Of a DNA stretch of 17,335 nt, positions 1 through 6,182 are shown one piece after another. Every line of letters starts with the position of its first letter. Position 1 is the first letter of the stretch. Origin of the DNA: an uncultured Bacillota bacterium (GTDB taxonomy: Bacteria; Bacillota; Clostridia; Peptostreptococcales; Anaerovoracaceae); assembly GCA_946408315.1 (NCBI GenBank), contig CAMJRV010000013.1, positions 1 through 17,335 of the forward strand. The letters are read 5' to 3'. The notes under the pieces were generated by a model, which was not told the origin of the DNA, ran no database searches, and saw nothing but the letters and a program-made list of their open reading frames with translations. The translations under genes were made by a program, and so were the position numbers.

Positions 1-444
1 CCGAAAGCGGAGGCCCCGGCTCCATCGGATTGCTGCTGCGCGCCGGCGTCTTCGGAATGCTGCTGTGCGCCTGCCGCCTCAGAAGGTTGCTGCGCGCCGG
101 CGGAAACCTCCTCCGACGCCTGCTGCGAACCCGAGCCGTCTTCCCAATGCTGCTGTGGTTCGAAGTCGACGGATTCGGAGGCGCTGCGCAACCGCAATTT
201 CGTTGCGCGCCGCTGGAAGCGAAATCTCGAATTGGAACGAGAAGCGGAAAAGGGCTGCTGTACCGACATGACGGACTTCGATACGTTCCTCGCCCGGGTC
301 GCGGCAAACGGCTTCACCGTCACCGCCATGGCCTTTCAGGATGCGTACAATCTGGATATCGAACGGCTCCGCCGGTGCAGCCTCCACGTCTATGACGACG
401 GCCGCATCGTCCCCTTCTGCGCAAAATACCTGACAAGCATATAA
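1..444 (+). CDS. Radical SAM family protein, C-terminal part (TrsS/Tes-like), 5' truncated by the window
   Basis: Frame 1 is open from the first base to the TAA at 442-444 (147 residues), so the start and the radical SAM core lie outside the window. Residues 9-56 form a low-complexity Ser/Pro/Ala linker with five cysteine clusters about 9-10 residues apart (SDCCCAPA, SECCCAPA, SEGCCAPA, DACCEPE, SQCCCGS). A further CC pair sits at residues 86-87. The C-terminal end reads LRRCSLHVYDDGRIVPFCA, with C126 and C140. From memory this resembles the 'LKRC.VHV...GRLIPFCAYN' tail of tetraether synthase-like and TrsS-type radical SAM proteins. The convergent neighbour is a C-GCAxxG-C-C protein, and such proteins are reported beside TrsS genes, which supports the assignment. 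The substrate is unknown. The family call rests only on the tail, because the CxxxCxxC motif is not visible. Confidence 0.62.
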   Translation, partial: PKAEAPAPSDCCCAPASSECCCAPAASEGCCAPAETSSDACCEPEPSSQCCCGSKSTDSEALRNRNFVARRWKRNLELEREAEKGCCTDMTDFDTFLARVAANGFTVTAMAFQDAYNLDIERLRRCSLHVYDDGRIVPFCAKYLTSI

Positions 445-451
445 CAAAAAC

Positions 452-559
452 GCGCAGTGTATGTGTGTGTTCTCATAGAAAACCGTAAAACCGATCACCG
501 CCTTTATGCGAAGCATAAAAAGGCGGCGGTTTTCGGGAGAATACACACATACACTGCGC
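452..559. terminator. Long nested inverted repeat, probable bidirectional terminator
   Basis: A 23-base outer arm at 452-474 (gcgcagtgtatgtgtg...) pairs with 537-559, with one G-U type mismatch. Inside it, gaaaaccg (478-485) pairs with cggttttc (527-534). The innermost stem ccgcctttatgc (498-509) pairs with 513-526 around a GAA loop, with a two-base bulge. T-rich runs follow on both strands (attattttt from 560; gcgcgttttt on the minus strand). It sits between two convergent genes that stop at 444 and 585. Termination of both is the simplest role. At 108 bases it is unusually long and could instead be a degenerate MITE-like element. Confidence 0.7.
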
Positions 560-584
560 ATTATTTTTATTGTTGTATCGACCC

Positions 585-956
585 CTAATCCCACTCGAGG
601 AGCTCTGAGACCTTCGCAAAGGACGCTTCCAGCATCATCGGACATTTTTCAACCTTGTTCATCGGATTATGTTCCAGCAGATTGTCACATTCCGTGTCTC
701 CGAAAGCATCCTCAAACCAGTCGTGAAACGCGTTTGCGTGGAAACGGTCCGAACCTTCGGGATCTGCGAGGTAAAGCAGACAGAAACATGCCGAATAGAT
801 GCCGCAGGTCTTGCCTCTCCAGAATCCGTTGCAGAGTCCTGACATGGCGGAGATCAGGTCGGGATTTTCCTTATCCAGTTTCCGCAGCCCCATCTCCATG
901 ATGATCTGGCTGCAACAATAGCCTTGAAGTTTTAATTCAAAAATATCCTGATTCAT
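585..956 (-). CDS. C-GCAxxG-C-C family protein (DVU_1555-like)
   Basis: A 123-residue soluble protein. The ATG at 956 is chosen because AAAAGGAGG lies just before it; an in-frame ATG at 974 would place the start upstream of that ribosome binding site. The sequence shows GYCCSQI (residues 12-18), ENPDLISAMSGLCNGF (30-45), KTCGIYSACFCL (49-60), DWFED (79-83), C90 and C105. These are the spaced cysteines and TCG core of the C-GCAxxG-C-C family, a putative redox or metal-binding family of unknown biochemistry. The match is closest, from memory, to the subgroup called DVU_1555 family, whose genes accompany TrsS-type radical SAM proteins. It is the last gene of the lacI-like/preA-like unit (33-base gap) and converges on a probable TrsS-like gene. 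The usual GCAxxG is altered here (CGIYSA), so its redox role is inferred only. Confidence 0.75.
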   Translation of the reverse strand: MNQDIFELKLQGYCCSQIIMEMGLRKLDKENPDLISAMSGLCNGFWRGKTCGIYSACFCLLYLADPEGSDRFHANAFHDWFEDAFGDTECDNLLEHNPMNKVEKCPMMLEASFAKVSELLEWD

Positions 957-988
957 GTTCCTCCTTTTGAGCATCTTGCCAATCGATG

Positions 989-2107
989 CTATCGTCTCAC
1001 TAAAGAAAATTTATGGTCTGGGCAGACGTAACAGCACAGGCCGCAGCCCTTACATTTTTCCGGGTCCACGCGGATCTGCTCCTCTGCCTTGGAAATCGCT
1101 TCGTAAATACCGCAGCAATCGGTACAGGCACTGCATTCCGCGCGGTGACAAGGGCCATCCACCGACACCATTTTCGGCTCTACCTTGATATTGTCAAAGG
1201 AGCGCAGCTCTTTCAGGGCGATACCGGTTATCTCGCTCAGGTTTTCGATCCGGTTTTTCTCCATCCACCGCTCCAAATCCTCTGAAATTTTTGTCATATG
1301 CTTCATTCCATGCAGGACCAGGCTTGTCCCGATCTGAACGGTGGTAGCGCCGAGCATCAGATATTCGAGCACATCCTCACAGGAGGAAATCCCCCCTACC
1401 CCGCACACCGGCAGGGAGGTGCTCTGGGCAAGGCTTGCCGCAGCCGCAAGGCCCATGGGCTTTATGGGTGGTCCGGAATACCCTCCATAGGTAGGCAGAA
1501 ACGGTTTCCTCTTTTGCAAGTCTACCCCCAAAATACACCTTACCGTATCGATGGCACTGATTCCGCTTCCTCCCGCCTCCTGCACAAACCTTCCCACCTG
1601 GCCTATATTGGTCATATTCTGGGAAAGCTTGACCATGACAGGTATTTTTACCTTTTCCACCACCGCCTTGGTCAGGGAATAGACTCGATTGGGATTTGCG
1701 GCAATTACCTCCACCCCCTCCCCCATCGGGCAGGAGAGTCCCAGCTCCAACGCATCCGCACCTGCCTTTTCCACCTTCTCTGCAAGATAGCCGATCTCCG
1801 ATGGCGACTGGGAAAGTACGCTGGCAATTACGACGCCATTTTCATTTTTGATCTGCTCCAGCTCCCGGAGCCAGTCTTCGAAGCTCTTATTGCTGTACCT
1901 TCTGATGTTCTGCAATCCGGCCCCATCGTAAGCCAGTCTGGGATTCACATCAAAACATGGTTCGCTGACAATGGTCTCCGTCACCACTGCCCCCGCACCT
2001 GCCTTGAACGCTTCCTTAATATGTCTGCTGCTGCCGCTCCATGGCCCCGCAGCGACAATCAGCGGGTTTTTCAAGTGTAATCCCATAAAATCAACCGCTA
2101 ATACCAT
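989..2107 (-). CDS. Dihydropyrimidine dehydrogenase (PreA)/dihydroorotate dehydrogenase-like flavoprotein with Fe-S tail
   Basis: 372 residues; ATG at 2107 preceded by TAGGAGGG, which overlaps the stop of the regulator gene upstream. Residues 1-300 form an FMN-binding TIM barrel of the DHOD/PreA type: NPLIVAAGP (14-22), LGLSCP (122-127), VMVKLS with K160, GISAIDTV (182-189), GYSGPPIKP (209-217), GVGGI (236-240) and LGATTVQ (252-258). The tail carries a ferredoxin-like CxxCxxCxxxCP motif (C352, C355, C358, C362). Before it is an irregular group, C320, C325, C328, C331 and C332, where PreA normally has a second regular 4Fe-4S motif. No cysteine lies between residues 127 and 190, so the DPD catalytic-loop cysteine is not evident. 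No PreT-like partner is in the window. Linkage to codBA suggests pyrimidine reduction, but another substrate is possible. Confidence 0.78.
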   Translation of the reverse strand: MVLAVDFMGLHLKNPLIVAAGPWSGSSRHIKEAFKAGAGAVVTETIVSEPCFDVNPRLAYDGAGLQNIRRYSNKSFEDWLRELEQIKNENGVVIASVLSQSPSEIGYLAEKVEKAGADALELGLSCPMGEGVEVIAANPNRVYSLTKAVVEKVKIPVMVKLSQNMTNIGQVGRFVQEAGGSGISAIDTVRCILGVDLQKRKPFLPTYGGYSGPPIKPMGLAAAASLAQSTSLPVCGVGGISSCEDVLEYLMLGATTVQIGTSLVLHGMKHMTKISEDLERWMEKNRIENLSEITGIALKELRSFDNIKVEPKMVSVDGPCHRAECSACTDCCGIYEAISKAEEQIRVDPEKCKGCGLCCYVCPDHKFSLVRR

Positions 2108-2119
2108 CGCGTAGCCCTC

Positions 2120-3145
2120 CTATAAAATTTCCTTTAACCGGTCTTTATGCCCGCAGGATCTTCTGACCTTGAGCTTGGATTGAATTAAAATTTCCTGAGC
2201 TTCCATGGGAGGGCCTTCATCACGATCCATCAAGTCAAACAGCAGCCTCGCTCCCATCAGACCCATTCGATACATGGGTTTTGCAACGGTGGTCAATTGA
2301 GGTTCCACGACCGAAGCCACCTTTAAATTGTCAAAGCCTACTACGGCAATGTCCTTGGGGATGCTGAATCCTTCCTGTTTGATCCGTTCCATGGCTCCGA
2401 AAGCCATCATGTCGGAGGTGGCGAATATAGCCTTGGGCGGCGTCTTTAATTCCAAAAGCTTTGCCGCGGCCAAATATCCTCCTTCTATCGTATTTTCCTC
2501 TTCTTCTATATATTCTTCCAGGCACGGAAGCGACGCTTTGGCTAACGCGCTCTTATAGCCGGACAGCTTTTCCTGATTTTCAAAATAAGGCTTTCTGCCG
2601 CAGATCATGGCGATCGGATTATGCTCCATTTCGATCATGTGCTCCATCGCCTCTTCTGCGGCGCTTTTATAATCAGTATACACCACGTCGATATCATGAA
2701 GAAATTCTCTTTTCTCAATTAAGATAAAAGAAATTCCTCTCTTTTTGATCTGGTTGAAATCCTCTTCCTTCAGGAGAGTGGACACCAGTATCAATCCGTC
2801 TACCTTTCTTGAGATAAACGTTTCAATATATTCCTTCTCTTTATTTTCATCTGATTCTGTATTGCACAGCATGATGTTATATTTTTTCTGATGGGCTACG
2901 TCTTCTACCCCTTTTGCCAGCTCCATATAGCAGGGGTCCAGGATATCCGGGACAAAAAGGGCGATGAAGTTGGTCTTATTCATATGAAGATTCCGTGCAA
3001 ACCAGTTGGGCATATACTCAAGCTCTTCCATGACGGAAAGAATGTGGGCCTTTGTCTTCGGCGACACCGTTTCCGGATGATTCAAAACTCTAGAAACAGT
3101 AGCCACAGATACCCCGGCCTTCTCCGCTACAGCTTTTATATTCAA
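2120..3145 (-). CDS. LacI-family transcriptional regulator of the preA-like unit
   Basis: 341 residues from a TTG start at 3145, which gives the usual LacI N-terminus (MNIKAVAEKAGVSVATVSRV). AAGGAGGG lies 11 bases upstream, a slightly long spacing. A GTG at 3172 would add nine residues, and its codon overlaps the stop of a possible 11-codon leader ORF, so the start is not settled. The helix-turn-helix and hinge occupy residues 1-60. The periplasmic-binding-protein-like effector domain follows, with typical pieces such as FVPDILDPCYMELAKGVED, ATSDMMAFGAMERI and VVGFDNLKVASVVEPQLTTV. It opens the unit containing the preA-like and C-GCAxxG-C-C genes. LacI members usually sense sugars or nucleosides/purines; the ligand here is unknown. 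A nucleobase or nucleoside is a reasonable guess from the neighbours. Confidence 0.9.
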   Translation of the reverse strand: MNIKAVAEKAGVSVATVSRVLNHPETVSPKTKAHILSVMEELEYMPNWFARNLHMNKTNFIALFVPDILDPCYMELAKGVEDVAHQKKYNIMLCNTESDENKEKEYIETFISRKVDGLILVSTLLKEEDFNQIKKRGISFILIEKREFLHDIDVVYTDYKSAAEEAMEHMIEMEHNPIAMICGRKPYFENQEKLSGYKSALAKASLPCLEEYIEEEENTIEGGYLAAAKLLELKTPPKAIFATSDMMAFGAMERIKQEGFSIPKDIAVVGFDNLKVASVVEPQLTTVAKPMYRMGLMGARLLFDLMDRDEGPPMEAQEILIQSKLKVRRSCGHKDRLKEIL

Positions 3146-3168
3146 TGGCGTTCCACCCTCCTTCCGTC

Positions 3169-3204
3169 TCACGTCGACCGTCCCTCTTCTTCACCATCGA
3201 CCAT
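3169..3204 (-). other. Possible 11-codon leader ORF upstream of the LacI-type gene
   Basis: Reading ATG at 3204 to TGA at 3169 gives MVDGEEEGRST. A purine-rich GAGGAAG lies about seven bases before the ATG. The TGA overlaps an in-frame GTG of the regulator gene as GTGA. It sits between the promoter at 3230-3258 and the regulator. It may be chance. Confidence 0.2.
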
Positions 3205-3229
3205 TTTTCTTCCTCTGTATTTTGTCTGT

Positions 3230-3258
3230 ATTATAGCAGAAAAATTTCCATCAATCAA
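3230..3258 (-). promoter_or_regulatory. Sigma-A-type promoter for the LacI/preA-like/C-GCAxxG unit
   Basis: On the minus strand TTGATT (3258-3253), a 17-base spacer and a perfect TATAAT (3235-3230). It lies downstream of the codA terminator and 85 bases before the regulator start, so this unit is probably transcribed separately from codBA. Confidence 0.72.
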
Positions 3259-3331
3259 CGCTCCCGGAATGGGATTGTGCGATGGATTGCAACAAGACGC
3301 GGCGTAATTCCTGCGACAGGATAAAATCGAA

Positions 3332-3365
3332 AGCAGAAGAGTCTCGTAGACAAGACCCCTCTGCT
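3332..3365 (-). terminator. Terminator after codA
   Basis: Inverted repeat agcagaagagtct (3332-3344) with agacccctctgct (3353-3365), loop of 8 bases, small mismatches in the stem. On the minus strand it is followed by ttcgatttt. It lies 45 bases after the codA stop. Confidence 0.65.
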
Positions 3366-3409
3366 TCTCTCAAAATCGTAATTTATATAGGATGCATCCG
3401 GCAGTCTTC

Positions 3410-4642
3410 TTAGAAATGCACCGTTTTCGCTGCGGGCGCTGTGGACGCAATCAGCTTTCCTCCACGGTAGGAATAGAGGACTGCGGATTTCTCATTCAAT
3501 GCGTCATAGAAGTTTTCCGCATCCAGAATAATAAAATCAGCGGGGTTTCCCTCTTCAATTCCGTAATTACTCAGATGAAGCGTCCTTGCCGCGTTGTGCG
3601 TGACCAACTTATAGGAATTGAGAATTTCCTCATAGCCCATCATCTGGCAAACGTGCAGCCCCATATGAACCACGTCTCTCATATTGCCATCGCCCAGCGG
3701 ATACCACGGATCAAAGATGTCGTCATGACCGAAGGAAACATTGATGCCCGCGGCCAGAAGCTCCTTCACTCTGGTCACGCCCCTTCTCTTCGGATACGTG
3801 TCCATCCTGCCCTGCAGGTGGGTGTTGACCAGCGGGTTGGATACGAAGTTGATCTTACTCATCTTCAGAAGCCGGAAAAGCTTCGTAACATACGCGTTAT
3901 TATAGGAGTGCATAGCGGTGGTGTGACTCGCCGTAACCATCTCGCCCATCCCGGCTTCATAAGCCCTGCATGCCAGAGTCTCAAGCCCGCGGGACGCCTC
4001 GTCATCGATTTCGTCACAGTGAACGTCCACAAGCTTTCCGTATTTCTCTGCGAGCTTCATGGCGAAATTGAGGGATTCCACACTGTATTCCCTGGTAAAC
4101 TCAAAGTGAGGGATCGCACCGACACAGTCGGCGCCCATCTTCACCGCGTTTTCCATGAGCTTTTCTCCGTTTGGATAGGACTGAATGCCCTCTTGCGGGA
4201 ACGCGACGATCTGAATGTCCACAATCCCCTTCAGTTCCTCCCGAAGCTCAAGCAGCCCTTCCATGGCGATGAGCGTCGGGTCCGTCACATCTACGTGGGT
4301 CCGTACAAATTGAATTCCGTTGGCCGCCTGCTTGCGTACAGCCATGCGGGCCCGTTCTTTCACATCCTCCTTGGAGAGCTTATCCTTTCTCTTTGACCAG
4401 CACTCAATCCCTTCAAAAAGGGTCCCGCTTAAATTCCAGCAGGGGTCTCCTGCCGTCAAGGCCGAGTCTAAGTGAACATGGGATTCGATAAAGGGGGGCA
4501 GGGCCATGCGTCCCTTTCCCTCGATCACCTCTTCGCCCGGCAAGGGCGCAATGTCTTTCGCAATCCGCTCAAATTTTCCGTCCTGAACACGAATATCTGT
4601 CGTTTCGCTGCTGTTTTCAATACGAATATTTTTAATTAACAT
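3410..4642 (-). CDS. codA: Cytosine deaminase
   Basis: 410 residues; ATG at 4642 preceded by AAGGAG six bases upstream. Earlier in-frame starts would overlap codB. The enzyme hydrolyses cytosine to uracil and ammonia in the cytoplasm. It follows E. coli CodA closely throughout: [11 protein letters not shown] (H55 and H57 as metal ligands), [42 protein letters not shown] (H208 ligand, E211 acid/base), [11 protein letters not shown] (H240), [11 protein letters not shown] and [14 protein letters not shown] (D307 ligand, D308). Numbering runs six below E. coli. All catalytic residues of this amidohydrolase family are present, so it should be active. It lies 40 bases downstream of codB, the classical codBA order, and ends at a hairpin terminator. 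The assignment is secure. Confidence 0.97.
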   Translation of the reverse strand: MLIKNIRIENSSETTDIRVQDGKFERIAKDIAPLPGEEVIEGKGRMALPPFIESHVHLDSALTAGDPCWNLSGTLFEGIECWSKRKDKLSKEDVKERARMAVRKQAANGIQFVRTHVDVTDPTLIAMEGLLELREELKGIVDIQIVAFPQEGIQSYPNGEKLMENAVKMGADCVGAIPHFEFTREYSVESLNFAMKLAEKYGKLVDVHCDEIDDEASRGLETLACRAYEAGMGEMVTASHTTAMHSYNNAYVTKLFRLLKMSKINFVSNPLVNTHLQGRMDTYPKRRGVTRVKELLAAGINVSFGHDDIFDPWYPLGDGNMRDVVHMGLHVCQMMGYEEILNSYKLVTHNAARTLHLSNYGIEEGNPADFIILDAENFYDALNEKSAVLYSYRGGKLIASTAPAAKTVHF

Positions 4643-4682
4643 ACTATGCTCCTTATCTATGCTCTTTTTCAATCTACCGATC

Positions 4683-5939
4683 TTATGCCGTTTTCTTTGA
4701 ACGGGCCATGATTTCAGATGCAAAGCAAATCACAGCGGCGACTACCAGGGCATTGACGGGCGCGATCCCCCAGGGGAGCAGCAGACCGACCAAAGCGCCC
4801 ACGATTACAGCGGCAACACTGCCGATATTAACGGTTTTCTCCTGAAAATCCTGATCCGAATATTCCGCTCTGTTCATATAATAATGAATGATCAGCACTG
4901 CTCCCACAGGGGGAATCATTCCGCTCAAAAGGCTCAGATAGCTTACAAAATTGTAGTAAAGCCATACGGCCGTCACGGTACCTACAGCGCCTGCCACAAG
5001 CACCATCGGCTTCATGGGAACCTTGGTGATATTCGATACGCCAAGTCCTGCCGTATAAAGGGCGTTGTTGTTGGTCGTCCATATGTTCAGCCCCAGGGTA
5101 ATGATAGCCGGAAGGGCAAGTCCCTGCATAATCAGAATATCAAAGATATCCGCCACTCCGGTTACCGCTCCGCCGACGGCGCCGAAGACCATCATGATGG
5201 AATTTCCCACGAAAAATGCGACAACAGTTGCAATGACAGCCGTTTTCGGCGTTTTGGCAAATCGGGAGAAATTAGGGGTAGCGGTTCCTCCGCTGATAAA
5301 GGAGCCCACCACAATACCGATTCCGGCAGCCAGCGTCAGGGGCTTTTGAGGATTCTCCGAAAAAACGTTCATGAAGCCTCCTACCTCATTGACCCCCCAA
5401 TTGACGGAGTAAATTCCTAAAATAGCGATTAAAGGTACTGCAATCGATCCTAAAACTGCTAACGCCTTGATCCCGTAATAAGCGGTCAGCGTCATGACAA
5501 TGCCTGTGATGATAATCAAGATCCATACAGGAACCCCGCTCAAACCGGAAACCGGAATCGCAAACATCGCTACGCCTACGCCGAACCAGCCGATTTGAGT
5601 AAAGCTAATGATAGCGGAAGGCAGATAAGAGCCGAGCCGCCCGAAGGAATGATGCGCCAGCAGATCTAAGGACAGCCCTGTTTTTTGACCTATGTAACCC
5701 AGGGTTCCGCAATAGACTCCCAAAAAAGCATTTCCGATCACGACAGCAAGAAAGAAATTTACTAAATTCAATCCAATTCCAAGATTCCCTCCTGCCGTCA
5801 TGCTGGGAGTGAAAAAGGTGAAGCCTACGAGGACCACCATTGCGGCCCATAGCCCCTGCGTTTGGCTTTTCGTCGGTACAGCTGATAATGAAAATTCCGT
5901 ATCGACTACCTGACTTTCTTTCTTTTCCAAGTTACTCAC
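4683..5939 (-). CDS. codB: Cytosine permease (NCS1 family)
   Basis: 418 residues from a GTG start at 5939, preceded by AAAGGAGAG at a seven-base spacing. An integral membrane protein of the NCS1 nucleobase:cation symporter family with about 12 hydrophobic segments. The N-terminal part reads [27 protein letters not shown], followed by [23 protein letters not shown], a glycine-rich segment around residue 210, [11 protein letters not shown] and [16 protein letters not shown]. These are the conserved landmarks of CodB. It imports cytosine for the deaminase encoded directly downstream. The leader has a candidate promoter and a perfect 20-base palindrome, so its transcription is probably controlled. 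I see no sign of truncation or frameshift. Confidence 0.95.
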   Translation of the reverse strand: MSNLEKKESQVVDTEFSLSAVPTKSQTQGLWAAMVVLVGFTFFTPSMTAGGNLGIGLNLVNFFLAVVIGNAFLGVYCGTLGYIGQKTGLSLDLLAHHSFGRLGSYLPSAIISFTQIGWFGVGVAMFAIPVSGLSGVPVWILIIITGIVMTLTAYYGIKALAVLGSIAVPLIAILGIYSVNWGVNEVGGFMNVFSENPQKPLTLAAGIGIVVGSFISGGTATPNFSRFAKTPKTAVIATVVAFFVGNSIMMVFGAVGGAVTGVADIFDILIMQGLALPAIITLGLNIWTTNNNALYTAGLGVSNITKVPMKPMVLVAGAVGTVTAVWLYYNFVSYLSLLSGMIPPVGAVLIIHYYMNRAEYSDQDFQEKTVNIGSVAAVIVGALVGLLLPWGIAPVNALVVAAVICFASEIMARSKKTA

Positions 5940-6024
5940 GATAACTCTCCTTTCTTTTACCTAAATAGTTTCATAAAAGGATGGCGGTGTAACCACTTAC
6001 ATATGGATTCCACTTGTCTGACCC

Positions 6025-6044
6025 AAATGTAATTAATTACATTT
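6025..6044. promoter_or_regulatory. Perfect 20-base palindrome, candidate operator of codBA
   Basis: The sequence AAATGTAATTAATTACATTT is identical on both strands. It lies 86 bases before the codB start and just downstream of a weak candidate promoter, where a bound protein would block transcription. The centre is AT, unlike the CG centre of LacI operators, so a GntR-, TetR- or Xre-like regulator encoded elsewhere is possible. No regulator gene is adjacent to codB. Confidence 0.55.
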
Positions 6045-6052
6045 TTTCTATT

Positions 6053-6081
6053 ATGCTATCATATGGGGCTCCCGTTTGCAA
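6053..6081 (-). promoter_or_regulatory. Candidate codBA promoter
   Basis: Minus strand TTGCAA (6081-6076), 17-base spacer, TAGCAT (6058-6053). Both boxes match consensus at about 4 of 6 positions. An alternative -10 is CATAAT two or three bases on. Position relative to codB and the palindrome is sensible, but the match is weak. Confidence 0.4.
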
Positions 6082-6119
6082 TAGACCTTTTTGTTTTTCT
6101 ATGTTTATTTTCCAGGTCG

Positions 6120-6162
6120 CACAATAAAACAATGCGCCGGTAAAGCGCATTGTTTTATTGTG
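6120..6162 (-). terminator. Hairpin terminator after the OYE/FAD reductase gene
   Basis: A perfect 18-base inverted repeat: cacaataaaacaatgcgc (6120-6137) and its complement (6145-6162), with a 7-base loop. It lies 20 bases after the reductase stop. The T-rich part is inside the distal arm on the minus strand rather than after it, as in some clostridial terminators. It also separates the unit from codB. Confidence 0.7.
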
Positions 6163-6182
6163 ATATGGGTTTCGAATTTCCT

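Noticed and set aside
79..645. Long minus-strand open frame opposite the radical SAM tail
   Set aside because: Its protein is low-complexity Arg/Ala-rich, it runs through the inverted repeat and overlaps two real genes; it is a shadow of the plus-strand gene.
3392..4396. 334-codon plus-strand open frame opposite codA
   Set aside because: codA is a near-complete family match in the other strand; this frame has no recognisable motif or ribosome binding site and reflects codon bias.
4643..4710. Possible duplicated tail after codB (gaaaacggcataagat against gaaaaagagcatagat)
   Set aside because: Similarity needs gaps and the second part overlaps the codA ribosome binding site; too weak to add to the three clear cases.
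4643..4723. N-terminal extension of CodA by 27 residues
   Set aside because: It would overlap the end of codB, the residues do not resemble the family, and the internal ATG at 4642 has AAGGAG at the right distance.
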